Shown here piece after piece: positions 1-10,627 of a stretch of 64,000 bases of DNA. This stretch comes from Leifsonia sp. ALI-44-B. GTDB taxonomy: Bacteria > Actinomycetota > Actinomycetes > Actinomycetales > Microbacteriaceae. The stretch is taken from the NCBI RefSeq assembly GCF_001984125.1, contig NZ_MTQL01000007.1, forward strand, positions 1 to 64,000, in the 5' to 3' direction. Position 1 is the first letter of the stretch. Each line of letters opens with the position of its first letter. A program made the position numbers and the translations under genes. Below the pieces are notes generated by a model. It was given only the letters and a program-made list of their open reading frames with translations. It had not been told where the DNA came from and made no database searches.

Positions 1-155
1 TCGAATTGGCCGACCTGATGCTCGAACAGGCCGAGGTGGCCGCGGTTCCGGGCGAGGCGTTCGGCCCGAGCGGATACCTGCGCTTCAGCTACGCCCTGGG
101 CGACGACCAGCTGCTCGAGGGCGTCCAGCGCCTGCAGAAGCTCTTCGCGCGGTAG
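1..155 (+). CDS. PLP-dependent aminotransferase class I/II, C-terminal fragment
   Basis: The first 155 bases encode the last 50 residues of a protein that begins upstream of the window (reading frame from base 3, stop TAG at 153-155). The segment has the fold-type I aminotransferase ending: a proline-glycine-alanine-phenylalanine-glycine stretch followed by YLRFSYAL, whose arginine binds the substrate carboxylate in the aspartate aminotransferase family. An aspartate/aromatic aminotransferase is likely, but substrate cannot be judged from this fragment. The gene converges on murB, with only 3 bases between the two stop codons. Confidence 0.75.
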   Translation, partial: ELADLMLEQAEVAAVPGEAFGPSGYLRFSYALGDDQLLEGVQRLQKLFAR

Positions 156-158
156 GGG

Positions 159-1370
159 CTAGATCTCGACGCCCACCAGAACGGGTTCGGGCTGCAGGAT
201 GACGCCGAACTCGGACTGTACGCGCGCCTGCACGTAGCGGGCCAGCTCGGCGATCTCGTCCGCGCTCGCGCCGCCGCGGTTGGTGAGGGCCAGCGTGTGC
301 TTGCTCGAGATGGCGGCGTGCGAACCGGGCAGCTGGAAACCGCGGTGCACGCCGGCGTTCTCGATCAACCACGCGGCGCTGAGCTTTACCTGCGCCTCGC
401 GCGGTGCCGGGCGCTGGATCTCGCCCGTGAACTCGTCGAGCGGGATGACCGTCACCGCATCGTCGTCGGCATCGACGGGCCAGCGCGGGGCCCGCTCGGG
501 CAGCGTGCGGGCGAACGACTCGGCGACGACGGGGTTGGTGAAGAACGAGCCCGCGCTCCAGGTGTCGGGGTCTGAGGCATCCCACACCATGCCCTTGGAG
601 GCTCGCAGGGCGAGCACGGTCTTGCGCACCTGGGACACGGCAAGGCGTTCGCCGAGGTCGACGCCCAGCGAGAAGGCGAGCTGGGCGTAGGCGATGGGCT
701 CGCTGAGGCCGCCGTTGTCGTGCAGGTCGATCTCGATGCCGAGCACCACGGCGTCGCGCTCGGGCTCGTCACCGGAGTGGCGCTTGAGGGTGGACGTGCG
801 ATAGCCGAGGCCGAGCTCGTCGGCCGGCACACGCGTGACCTCGAGGGTGTGACGGTCGAGCAGGTCGACGGCCACGAGCACCGATTCGAGCTCTTGCCCG
901 TAGGCGCCGATGTTCTGGATGGGCGCGGCACCGCACGATCCCGGGATGCCGCTCAGCGCTTCGATGCCGGCCCAGCCGTGTTCGACGGCGTGCGCCACGA
1001 GGCCGTCCCACGATTCGCCCGCCTCGACGCGCAACCGAACGGTGCCGGCGGGCACGTCGGCGGTGATGCGGTCGATTCCGGATGTCGCGACACGGATCAG
1101 GGTGCCGTCGAAACCGTCGTCAGAGACCAGCGAGTTCGAGCCCCCGCCGATGAGCAGGGGTTCGTCGTGTGCGCGCCAGGTGTTGCGCACGGCGTCGACG
1201 AGTTGATCCCGCGTGGTCGCGACGACGGTCGATGCAGCCGGGCCGCCGACGCGGAACGTCGTGTAGGCCGCGATCGGGGTCGGCTTCTGCGAGACGCGGG
1301 CTCTACTCGGGGCGACCTCGTCGACGTGCGTGTCGGGCCGCGCGTGGCGACCTCTCGGACGATCCGTCAT
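159..1370 (-). CDS. murB: UDP-N-acetylenolpyruvoylglucosamine reductase MurB
   Basis: MurB reduces UDP-GlcNAc-enolpyruvate to UDP-MurNAc with NADPH and FAD in the cytoplasm, the second committed step of peptidoglycan precursor synthesis. In this 403-residue protein the FAD-binding segment lies near residues 70-160 (GGGSNSLVSDDGF at 75-87, GIPGSCGAAPIQNIGAYGQE at 141-160). The catalytic serine sits in SAGSFFTNP (272-280), and the conserved C-terminal glutamate is about residue 395 (QPEPVLVG). The ATG at 1370 is preceded on the minus strand by a strong GGAGGTGA ribosome site. The N-terminal 30 residues are an extra polar tail compared with shorter MurBs. It lies last in the operon HadA-like, MaoC, murB, a neighbourhood seen in related actinobacteria. 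Confidence 0.96.
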   Translation of the reverse strand: MTDRPRGRHARPDTHVDEVAPSRARVSQKPTPIAAYTTFRVGGPAASTVVATTRDQLVDAVRNTWRAHDEPLLIGGGSNSLVSDDGFDGTLIRVATSGIDRITADVPAGTVRLRVEAGESWDGLVAHAVEHGWAGIEALSGIPGSCGAAPIQNIGAYGQELESVLVAVDLLDRHTLEVTRVPADELGLGYRTSTLKRHSGDEPERDAVVLGIEIDLHDNGGLSEPIAYAQLAFSLGVDLGERLAVSQVRKTVLALRASKGMVWDASDPDTWSAGSFFTNPVVAESFARTLPERAPRWPVDADDDAVTVIPLDEFTGEIQRPAPREAQVKLSAAWLIENAGVHRGFQLPGSHAAISSKHTLALTNRGGASADEIAELARYVQARVQSEFGVILQPEPVLVGVEI

Positions 1371-1393
1371 CGGGTCACCTCCGCGTTCCGGGT

Positions 1394-1437
1394 ATCAATC
1401 GTGCTGTGTATCAAGCGTGCTGAAATCAAGCGTGCTG
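1394..1437. repeat. Three near-identical 13-bp direct repeats at the maoC 3' end
   Basis: The word ATCAAGCGTGCTG (first copy ATCAATCGTGCTG) starts at 1394, 1410 and 1425. The last copy is the end of the MaoC gene. On the minus strand every copy reads Gln-His-Ala-stop, so the gene terminus has been tandemly duplicated downstream of itself, in the 55-base gap before murB. Confidence 0.8.
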
Positions 1438-1869
1438 GGCGGGTGCGAACGAGACGCGGGCCTGGGCCTTGCCGAGCACCGTCGATCCCTCGACTGACAC
1501 CGTGAGATCGATGCGGGCCACGGATGCCTCGGCATCGAGCTGCCCGACCTTCGCCACAACTGTGACCGAAACGCCCACCTCGGGGTCGACGACCACGGGA
1601 CGCGTGAAGCGCACCTGGTAGTCGACGACGGCGGCGGGATCGCCCACCCAGTCGACGACGGGCTGCACCGCGAAGCCCATGGTGAGCATGCCGTGCGCCA
1701 GGACGCCCGGCAGGCCGACGGAGGCGGCGACATCGTCGCGGTAGTGGATCGGGTTGAAGTCACCGGATGCGCCGGCGTAGCGCACGAGCGAGTCACGCGT
1801 GAGGGCGAACTCGCGCTCGGCGACGACGTCTCCGACGGTCAGCGTGGCGAAATCGATCGTGGTGCTCAT
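1426..1869 (-). CDS. MaoC-family hot-dog dehydratase (HadB-like)
   Basis: This 147-residue protein is a single hot-dog domain of the MaoC/R-hydratase type. The hydratase signature is visible as YAGASGDFNPIHYRDD (about residues 31-46) followed by GLPGVLAHGMLTMG (about 52-65), carrying the Asp and His that hydrate or dehydrate (3R)-hydroxyacyl thioesters. Its start overlaps the stop of the upstream HadA-like gene by 4 bases (ATGA), so the two are translationally coupled and probably form a heterodimer like the mycobacterial HadAB dehydratase. In an organism that lacks mycolic acids the role is uncertain: general fatty acid elongation or another acyl-thioester pathway. A tandem repeat of the gene end lies just downstream. 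Confidence 0.85.
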   Translation of the reverse strand: MSTTIDFATLTVGDVVAEREFALTRDSLVRYAGASGDFNPIHYRDDVAASVGLPGVLAHGMLTMGFAVQPVVDWVGDPAAVVDYQVRFTRPVVVDPEVGVSVTVVAKVGQLDAEASVARIDLTVSVEGSTVLGKAQARVSFAPAQHA

Positions 1870-2312
1870 GCGTCTCCCCTGACGACGAGGGTGGAGATGG
1901 CCGTGACGACGTGCGCGCCCCCGGCATCGACGATGTCGGACGAGGCCGTGACCATCGAGTTGCCACCCAGCGACTTGACGCTCGTGACCGTCAGCGTGGC
2001 CGTGAGCTCGTCGCCCGCGACGATCGGACGCGTGTAGCTGAAGCGCTGCTCGCCGTGCACGACGCGGCTGAAGTCGATGCCGGCCGTCTCGTCGGCGAGG
2101 AGCTGGGCCAGAGTGGCCTCTTGCACGACCACCGGGAAGGTGGGCGGCGCCACCACGTCGGCGTGCCCGGCGGCGCGGGCCGCCTCGGGGTCGAGGTTGA
2201 CGGGGTTGGTGGCGAAGACGGCGCGCGCGAACTCGCGCACCTTCTCGCGGCCCACAAGATAGGGGGCCGTCGGGGGGAACTTCTTCCCCTGGATGTCCGG
2301 ATTCACAGTCAC
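1866..2312 (-). CDS. FAS1-like dehydratase domain protein (UPF0336/HadA-like)
   Basis: A 148-residue hot-dog protein of the N-terminal MaoC-like (FAS1 dehydratase) type. It opens with NPDIQGKKFPPTAPYLVGREKV, continues with FATNP, and has the FSYTRPIVAGDEL strand. It lacks the classical DxNxxH hydratase signature, as expected for the structural partner of a HadAB-type dehydratase whose active site sits in the MaoC gene next door. GTG at 2312 is chosen as the start: the minus strand has TAGGGT (plus 2319-2324) ending exactly 6 bases before it and no ribosome site, the leaderless arrangement seen across this window. First gene of the operon with maoC and murB. Confidence 0.82.
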   Translation of the reverse strand: MTVNPDIQGKKFPPTAPYLVGREKVREFARAVFATNPVNLDPEAARAAGHADVVAPPTFPVVVQEATLAQLLADETAGIDFSRVVHGEQRFSYTRPIVAGDELTATLTVTSVKSLGGNSMVTASSDIVDAGGAHVVTAISTLVVRGDA

Positions 2313-2361
2313 CCGTCCACCCTACCCGGCCGCCCCACGGCGCCCGTGTGCTGCGCCTGGA

Positions 2362-3156
2362 CTAGCCGGCGTCGGTCGACGGGCGACGCGACGACCGGAT
2401 GGCGCGCACGGTCAGCTGGATGCCGACCGCGATCAGGAACACGGCGAACAAGATGGTGCCGAGGGACGGCGGGATGACGGCCGCGATGAGAGCGCCCAGG
2501 GCCGTGGTGGTGCAGGCGGCCAGGCCGACGACACCCGCCGCGACCAGGTCGATGTTGCCGCGGCGCAAGTTGCCGATGCTGCCAGAGATGCCGGTCGGGA
2601 TCATCATGAGGAGCGACGTGCCCTTGGCCGCCAGGTCGCTCGCGCCGAACAGCACGATGAGCAGCGGCACGACGACGACTCCCCCGCCGATTCCGAGCAG
2701 GCCCGAGAGGATGCCGGTCACGAGGCCCAGCACGACGAGACCGATCGACGACCAGACGGTGTAGTCGATCACGGCATCCCGCGCCGGCACCACGAGGAAG
2801 AGCTGCACGATTACGACCACCAGGAATGCGATGAACGCCCACTGCAGCACGAGCTTCGGGATCTTGTGCAAGAGCCACGAGCCGATCTGCGCGCCGACGA
2901 TCGCACCGAGCGCGAGGTAGAGCGCAGCCATCCATTCAACCGAACCGCTGGCCGCATAGGAGATGACGCCGACGATGGACGTGGGCACGATGGCGCCGAG
3001 GGAAGTGCCCGCGGCGAGGCGCTGGTCGAACTTGAGCAGGAACACGAGCGCGGGAACGATGAGGATGCCGCCACCCACGCCGAAGAGTCCGGACAGCAGG
3101 CCGGCCACGAGCCCGGTCACGATCAGCCAGACGTAAGTGCGAGGCGAACGCTTCAT
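2362..3156 (-). CDS. Sulfite exporter TauE/SafE family membrane protein
   Basis: A 264-residue integral membrane protein with about eight hydrophobic helices. It shows the internal duplication typical of the TauE/SafE (DUF81) family: the N-half motif GLFGVGGGILIVP and the C-half motif GLLGIGGGVVVVP. The family exports or imports small sulfur or organic anions; the substrate here is unknown. ATG at 3156 is used rather than the longer frame because AGGAGA lies 7-8 bases upstream, and the longer version would run into the terminator of the tRNA-Met gene. It is on the same strand as the two upstream tRNAs but separated from them by a terminator. Confidence 0.85.
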   Translation of the reverse strand: MKRSPRTYVWLIVTGLVAGLLSGLFGVGGGILIVPALVFLLKFDQRLAAGTSLGAIVPTSIVGVISYAASGSVEWMAALYLALGAIVGAQIGSWLLHKIPKLVLQWAFIAFLVVVIVQLFLVVPARDAVIDYTVWSSIGLVVLGLVTGILSGLLGIGGGVVVVPLLIVLFGASDLAAKGTSLLMMIPTGISGSIGNLRRGNIDLVAAGVVGLAACTTTALGALIAAVIPPSLGTILFAVFLIAVGIQLTVRAIRSSRRPSTDAG

Positions 3157-3191
3157 GACACTTCTCCTGCCGAAATATGCCGAGCGAATGC

Positions 3192-3219
3192 AAAACGGCC
3201 CCCGAAATCGAGGGCCGTT
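3192..3219 (-). terminator. Terminator downstream of tRNA-Met
   Basis: An 8-bp perfect stem (AACGGCCC, 3194-3201, with GGGCCGTT, 3212-3219) is followed on the minus strand by TTTT. It lies 11 bases beyond the tRNA-Met 3' end and is a conventional intrinsic terminator. Confidence 0.75.
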
Positions 3220-3230
3220 CAATCGAGCGG

Positions 3231-3304
3231 TAGCAGGAGCGGGGCTTGAACCCGCGACCTCACGATTATGAGTCGTGCGCTCTGACCAGCTGAGCTACCC
3301 TGCC
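3231..3304 (-). tRNA. tRNA-Met (CAT), elongator type
   Basis: A cloverleaf can be folded on the minus strand. The acceptor is GGCAGGG with TCCTGCT (G-U pairs at both ends), then TA and a GCTC D stem. The anticodon stem CACGA/TCGTG encloses the loop CTCATAA, giving CAT. The T arm GCGGG-TTCAAGC-CCCGC is intact and the discriminator is A; CCA is not encoded. The sequence resembles actinobacterial elongator tRNA-Met. Isoleucine-2 tRNA also has CAT, but the first base pair and D arm fit Met better. Confidence 0.9.
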
Positions 3305-3362
3305 GCGAAACCCACCCCGCCACGTTGCTGCGTGACAGCCGCGCGAACCGAGAAAGTTATCG

Positions 3363-3434
<72 letters not shown>

Positions 3435-3469
3435 GTGACCTCGTTGCTTGCGCAATTTGGCACCAGTAG

Positions 3470-3475
3470 AGAATA
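3470..3475 (-). promoter_or_regulatory. -10 box for the tRNA-Thr/tRNA-Met unit
   Basis: TATTCT on the minus strand (plus AGAATA) lies 35 bases before the tRNA-Thr 5' end, giving a short 5' leader of about 29 nt. No good -35 is visible. Confidence 0.5.
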
Positions 3476-3480
3476 GCATC

Positions 3481-3499
3481 TTCGAACCCTCGGTTCGAA
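3481..3499. terminator. Hairpin after the malG-like gene
   Basis: A perfect 8-bp inverted repeat, TTCGAACC-ctc-GGTTCGAA, sits between the stop of the sugar permease operon (3543) and the tRNA-Thr promoter. There is no U tract; it probably ends or stabilises the permease transcript. Confidence 0.55.
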
Positions 3500-3542
3500 C
3501 CACCATTCCCCGCTGCATCCACTCTATAAGAGGAGCGACGGA

Positions 3543-4448
3543 CTATTTGACGCTTCCGGCCGTGAGCCCGCCCACGATGTACTTCTGCAGGAACAGGAAC
3601 AGGGCCATGACGGGCAGCGCGGCGAGCACGGCACCGGCCGCGAAGACGCTCCAGTTCGACGTGAACTCCTGCGAGACGAACTGGTAGAGACCCACCGCGA
3701 GCGTCTGTTTCTCGGGCGACACGAGCACCACGCTGGCGATCACGAACTCGTTGGTCGTCGCGATGAACGACAGCAGCCCGACGACCGCGAGGATGGGCGC
3801 CACAAGCCGCAGGATGATCGTGAAGAAGATGCGCGCATGCCCCGCGCCGTCGATCTTGGCCGCCTCGTCGATGGCCGGCGGCACCGTGTTGAAGAAGCCG
3901 TACATGAGGTAGGTGTTCACGCCGAGCGCTCCGCCCAGGTAGACCATGATGAGCGCCAGCTGGTTGTCGAGACCCAGCGCGGGGAAGATGTCGCCCAGCG
4001 TGGTCAGCAACAGGAAGATTGCGACGACCGCGAGAAGCTGGGGAAAGATCTGCACCACGAGCAGGCTCATGAGCCCGAACCGGCGGCCCGTGAACCGCAT
4101 GCGGCTGAACGTGTAGGCGGCGAGCGCCCCGAGCAACACGGTGCCGACGGCCGTGGTGAGCCCGATCACGAGCGTGTTGACGAACCAGGCGGCGTAGGGC
4201 TGCTGCGACGACTGGAAGAGGGCGACATAGCTGTCGAATCCCAGCCGCGAGAAGAGCGCGTTGGAGCCGATGAGCGTGCCGTTCGGGTTGAGGGACGCCG
4301 AGAGCACGTAAAGAAGGGGGAACACCGAGAAGACGACCATGACGATGCCGATGAGGTGCCGCCATCCGGTCGCGCGGAACCAGGCACCCGCGGTGACGGG
4401 GCGACGCGCGGGAATCTCGGACAGGGGGGTGTGCGTGCTGCTGCTCAT
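3543..4448 (-). CDS. Carbohydrate ABC transporter permease (MalG-like)
   Basis: This 301-residue inner-membrane permease of the binding-protein-dependent sugar transporter family has about six membrane helices. The cytoplasmic EAA loop reads EAAKIDGAGHARIFFTIIL (about residues 194-212) and docks on the ATPase. The C-terminus (VGGLTAGSVK) is the usual ending of MalG proteins. It follows the MalF-like gene with a single base between stop and start, so the two are coupled and form the membrane channel for an alpha-glucoside or maltooligosaccharide. The operon has no ATP-binding gene, so a shared MsiK-type ATPase elsewhere is presumed. A GH13 alpha-glucosidase divergent from the operon supports the substrate class. 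Confidence 0.92.
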   Translation of the reverse strand: MSSSTHTPLSEIPARRPVTAGAWFRATGWRHLIGIVMVVFSVFPLLYVLSASLNPNGTLIGSNALFSRLGFDSYVALFQSSQQPYAAWFVNTLVIGLTTAVGTVLLGALAAYTFSRMRFTGRRFGLMSLLVVQIFPQLLAVVAIFLLLTTLGDIFPALGLDNQLALIMVYLGGALGVNTYLMYGFFNTVPPAIDEAAKIDGAGHARIFFTIILRLVAPILAVVGLLSFIATTNEFVIASVVLVSPEKQTLAVGLYQFVSQEFTSNWSVFAAGAVLAALPVMALFLFLQKYIVGGLTAGSVK

Positions 4449-4449
4449 A

Positions 4450-6084
4450 TCAGCTCAGCTCCTCGAGGGCCTTGGTGCGCCGGAAGCTGACCACCGAGAT
4501 GATCGCCACCAACAGGAAGATGATGATCGAGAACGCGCTCGCCAATCCGTAGTCGCGATCGGCGCCCACGAAGGCGACCTTGTAAACCATCGAGATGAGG
4601 ATGTCGGTTCCGCCCACGTTGACGCCGGCCGCGGCATCCCTCGGCCCACCGCCCGTGAGCATGTAGATCAGGTTGAAGTTGTTGAAGTTGAACGCGAACG
4701 AGGCGATCAGCAGGGGCGCGACCGACACGAGCAGCAGCGGGAACTTGATGAGCCGGAAGATGGCGAACGGTTTGGCGCCGTCGACCGTCGCTGCCTCTTG
4801 CAGCTCTTCGGGAATCGACTGCAGGGCACCCGTGCACACCAGGAACATGTACGGGAATCCCAGCCACAGGTTCACGAAGAGCACGCTCGCCTTGGCCAGC
4901 CATTCGTTGGTCAGCCACGGGATGTCGGCGCCCCCGAACAGCACCTGGTTCACGAACCCGAAGTCCTGGTTGAGCAACCCCGCCCACACGAGCGCCGAGA
5001 GGAACCCGGGGAATGCGTAGGGCAGGATCATGAGCACGCGATAGAACTTGCGGCCCTTCATGCGCTGGTCGTTGAACACGACCGCCAAGAACAGCCCGAG
5101 CGCGAACGTGGTCGCGACCGAGAGGATCGCGAAGACGAACGTCCAGATGATGACCCCGATGACGGGGCCGCGGATGGTCGGGTCGGTGAAGGCTTTGACG
5201 TAGTTCTCGCCGCCCACGACGATGCTCCACCCAGGCAGCAGCTCGGTGCCGTCGTCGGCCGCGAACGCGCCCGTGCCGATATCGGAGTAGACGGTGCCCG
5301 TGGCCGCATCGGTCATGGTGTCGGCCGAGGCGTCGTAGACGAGGGACGAGGTATAGAGGTAGGCGCTCGATCCGTCGGGGGTGCGCAGGGTGCCGTCGTT
5401 GGGATCATCCGAGACGGGAACGGCAAGATCGGCGATCTCGCCCTGCCGCTGCACGATCTGCGCGAAGTCGAGTGAGGTCGCGCCGGGCACGGCCACCGCT
5501 TTTCCGAGCGACAGTTCGGCGTCGGATGTCGGGGCGAGCGGCGTCTCGGGGTCACCCACGAGCACCTCACCGTCGGGGTCGGTCACGAGAAAGCCGAGCG
5601 TGCCGGCGCGTTCGATGACCGTCAACTCGTAGGTGGGCGAGTCCGGAACGCGGGCCTGCGACGACTGGATGAGCGCGGTGACCGCGTCCTCCTTCGTGCT
5701 GTTGTGCCCCGTGCCATAGTTCGTGACCGAGATGTAGGCGGTGTAGCCGATCACGAACACCTGGAACACCAGGAGGAAGACGAGCCCGGGGGCGAGGTAC
5801 TTGAGGGGAAGCATCCCGGGCCGGAAGTAGATGAGATTGATAAGGCCTGCGCCCACCAGCACGACGGCGAAGAGCACCCAGTTCTCTTGCATCGCGATGA
5901 CGAACAACGCATAGACGCTGACGGCGTCGAGGATGCCGAGAGCCACGATCTTGACGATGAGCGGCCAGATGCCGCCCGATGCCACCTCGGCCACGCGGCG
6001 GGCCCGGCGTTGATTCGTGGTGGGCGGCGGCGCGTCGTCAGGCGCCCGATCGGAGTCGGCGCGCGGCCGAAGGTTGGTGCTCAT
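4450..6084 (-). CDS. Carbohydrate ABC transporter permease (MalF-like)
   Basis: A 544-residue permease, much longer than typical sugar permeases because of a large extracytoplasmic insertion (about residues 125-275) between membrane helices, which is characteristic of MalF. The EAA loop is ELQEAATVDGAKPFAIFRLI. ATG at 6084 (sequence MSTNLRPRADSD) is preferred to an upstream in-frame ATG at 6153, because the intervening residues look like non-coding low-complexity sequence running into the gap after the binding-protein gene. Residues 1-40 are polar and cytoplasmic. It sits between the lipoprotein and MalG-like genes in one operon. Confidence 0.92.
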   Translation of the reverse strand: MSTNLRPRADSDRAPDDAPPPTTNQRRARRVAEVASGGIWPLIVKIVALGILDAVSVYALFVIAMQENWVLFAVVLVGAGLINLIYFRPGMLPLKYLAPGLVFLLVFQVFVIGYTAYISVTNYGTGHNSTKEDAVTALIQSSQARVPDSPTYELTVIERAGTLGFLVTDPDGEVLVGDPETPLAPTSDAELSLGKAVAVPGATSLDFAQIVQRQGEIADLAVPVSDDPNDGTLRTPDGSSAYLYTSSLVYDASADTMTDAATGTVYSDIGTGAFAADDGTELLPGWSIVVGGENYVKAFTDPTIRGPVIGVIIWTFVFAILSVATTFALGLFLAVVFNDQRMKGRKFYRVLMILPYAFPGFLSALVWAGLLNQDFGFVNQVLFGGADIPWLTNEWLAKASVLFVNLWLGFPYMFLVCTGALQSIPEELQEAATVDGAKPFAIFRLIKFPLLLVSVAPLLIASFAFNFNNFNLIYMLTGGGPRDAAAGVNVGGTDILISMVYKVAFVGADRDYGLASAFSIIIFLLVAIISVVSFRRTKALEELS

Positions 6085-6174
6085 GGTGTGTGCCGTTCTC
6101 GTGGACTGGGTGCGCGGGAGGGGCGGGTGCCGGCCGGCCGAAGCCGCCGGCACCCGCGAAGGGCTGGCGCCGGG

Positions 6175-7404
6175 CTAACCGGCGATGGCACCCTGGATGT
6201 CGGTCGTCATCTTCTGCCACAGCTCGACGGGGTCACCCTGGCCCTGGATGATGGCGGCCTGCGTGACGCCCCAGTACTGCCACACCTTGCCCATGGCGGG
6301 GATCGACGGCATGGGCACACCGTTCTTGCTCACCTCGCCGAACGCGGCGACGATCGGGTCGGACGCCGCAGCCTCGAACGAGGCCGTGTTGGCCGGCGCG
6401 CGACCGCCCACCTTGTAAAGCTCGGTCTGCACCTTCTCGGTGCCGATGAAGTTGGTGAGGAACTCGTTGGCGGCGAGCTGATTCTTGGTCTTCGCCGAGA
6501 CGAAGAAGCCCTGCACGCCCACGAAGGGCTGCGCGGCCTGGCCACCCGGCGCGGGGATCGGGTCGACGGCCACGTCGATGCCGGCCTTCTGGGCGTCGGG
6601 CACGTTCCACGGCCCGGTGATGAAGAACGGCGAGGCTCCCGCGTTGAACTTCTCCTTCGCGATGTCGGGTGTCACCGACGTGCTCATGAGGCCGGCCTGG
6701 CCTTGCGCCTGCAGCCAGGTCGCGAAAGCGTCGCCGCCCGCGTTGCCGATCTGCAGGTCGTCGGCGTTGTAGGTGCCGTCGGCGTTGGTGCCGAAGACGG
6801 GCGCTCCGAACGAGGTCTGGAACGGGTAGAGGTGGTAGGGGTCGGCCTCTTCGCCGATCTGCACCAGGTAGGGGAACTCGGTTCCGGCGGCCTTGCCCGC
6901 CGCGACCATGTCGTCGTAGGTGGCCGGGGCCGTCGGCGCGAGCGCCGTGTTACGCAGCAGGCCGATCGACTCGATCGAATACGGCACGCCGTAGGTCTTG
7001 CCGTCATAGGTGACGGCCTGAATCGCGACATCCTCGAATTCGGATGCCGAGTCGCCCAGCTCGACGGGCTGCACGACGCCGTTGGTCACGAAACCACCCA
7101 GCCAGTCGTGCGCGCCGATGGTGATGTCGGGACCCTTGCCCGACGGCACCTGCGCCACGAACTCTTCCTGGATCTTGGCGAAGTCTTTCTGTACGAGTTT
7201 TACATCGACGCCGGTCTCCTTCGTGAATGCGGCGGCGGCGTCCTTCAGAACGGGGGCGCGGTCGGCGTCGACCCACACGGTCAGAGTGCCACCCGAGGTC
7301 GACTCGTCGGAGCTGCCCCCGCCCGATGCGCAGCCGGCCAATGCCAGCGCTGCTGCGGCTCCCACCGCGATGACCGACAGGGAACGGTTCTTCTTCACCC
7401 TCAT
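6175..7404 (-). CDS. Extracellular sugar-binding lipoprotein (MalE-like)
   Basis: A 409-residue solute-binding protein of ABC family 1 (maltose type). It starts MRVKKNRSLSVIAVGA and has a lipoprotein signal peptide with lipobox LAGC, giving a lipid-anchored Cys25 after cleavage. A Gly/Ser linker follows, and the mature domain has GKGPDITIGAHDWLGG (about 105-120) and FITGPWNVP, both typical of maltose-binding proteins. ATG at 7404 is supported by GAGAAAGG 7 bases upstream; the longer open frame lies in the promoter. First gene of the minus-strand operon binding protein, MalF, MalG. Its promoter carries a LacI-type operator over the start point, so repression by a sugar-responsive LacI regulator is likely. 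Confidence 0.93.
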   Translation of the reverse strand: MRVKKNRSLSVIAVGAAAALALAGCASGGGSSDESTSGGTLTVWVDADRAPVLKDAAAAFTKETGVDVKLVQKDFAKIQEEFVAQVPSGKGPDITIGAHDWLGGFVTNGVVQPVELGDSASEFEDVAIQAVTYDGKTYGVPYSIESIGLLRNTALAPTAPATYDDMVAAGKAAGTEFPYLVQIGEEADPYHLYPFQTSFGAPVFGTNADGTYNADDLQIGNAGGDAFATWLQAQGQAGLMSTSVTPDIAKEKFNAGASPFFITGPWNVPDAQKAGIDVAVDPIPAPGGQAAQPFVGVQGFFVSAKTKNQLAANEFLTNFIGTEKVQTELYKVGGRAPANTASFEAAASDPIVAAFGEVSKNGVPMPSIPAMGKVWQYWGVTQAAIIQGQGDPVELWQKMTTDIQGAIAG

Positions 7405-7461
7405 TGGTGATGCCTTTCTCAAAGCGATAGCCGGGAGGCCTTTCTCCCGACGGCTGCGACT

Positions 7462-7474
7462 GCAAGCGTTTCCA
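7462..7474. promoter_or_regulatory. LacI-family operator at the binding-protein promoter
   Basis: GCAAGCGTTTCCA is an imperfect dyad around a central CG (GnAAnCGnTTnC), the hallmark of LacI/MalR operators. The same 13 bases recur at 7560. This copy lies immediately downstream of the minus-strand -10 box, over the predicted start point. Confidence 0.72.
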
Positions 7475-7503
7475 TTCATACCCCCTGCTCGGGGGCGGAG
7501 CAA
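7475..7503 (-). promoter_or_regulatory. Promoter of the sugar ABC operon
   Basis: On the minus strand TTGCTC (plus 7498-7503) and TATGAA (plus 7475-7480) are spaced by 17 bases. The predicted start point falls near 7468, inside the operator, leaving a leader of about 65 nt with a ribosome site before the binding-protein gene. Confidence 0.6.
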
Positions 7504-7559
7504 CTCCAGATATCGCATGCAAGCGATCGTTGCCGGAAAGTTACCGAGAAGTTCTGAGG

Positions 7560-7572
7560 GCAAGCGTTTCCA
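7560..7572. promoter_or_regulatory. LacI-family operator at the alpha-glucosidase promoter
   Basis: A second exact copy of GCAAGCGTTTCCA, 98 bp from the first. It covers the region where the -35 of the alpha-glucosidase promoter should be (about 7568-7573). Between the two copies, 7519-7533 holds a looser GCAA-n7-TTGC inverted repeat. Confidence 0.72.
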
Positions 7573-7590
7573 GGAAGACGGCGACTCCCG

Positions 7591-7596
7591 TAAAGT
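7591..7596 (+). promoter_or_regulatory. -10 box of leaderless alpha-glucosidase gene
   Basis: TAAAGT ends 6 bases before the ATG at 7603, so transcription should start at or next to the start codon. No ribosome site is visible, which fits a leaderless mRNA. Confidence 0.65.
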
Positions 7597-7602
7597 ACCG
7601 CC

Positions 7603-10463
<2,861 letters not shown>

Positions 10464-10489
10464 AGCGCCGCTTTACATCTGACGAACCG

Positions 10490-10532
10490 CGAAACGGCGG
10501 GCTAGGCATTCGTTGCCGGGCCCGCCGTTTCG
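10490..10532. terminator. Hairpin between convergent rfbB and phosphatase genes
   Basis: A 13-bp stem, CGAAACGGCGGGC (10490-10502) with GCCCGCCGTTTCG (10520-10532), lies downstream of rfbB, before the stop of the opposing gene at 10628. It lacks a U run but is positioned as a terminator, possibly in both directions. Confidence 0.7.
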
Positions 10533-10627
10533 GCGTTCGAGAGGTGCAGAGGTTCAGGCGTCACGTGCTCCCGCGATGACGCGTCGAGGACTCCCCGCGT
10601 TCGGTCGACGACGTCTCGACGTCGAGG

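Noticed and set aside
3231-3304. tRNA-Ile2 with lysidine-modified CAT anticodon
   Set aside because: The arms match actinobacterial elongator tRNA-Met more closely, although the anticodon alone cannot distinguish the two.
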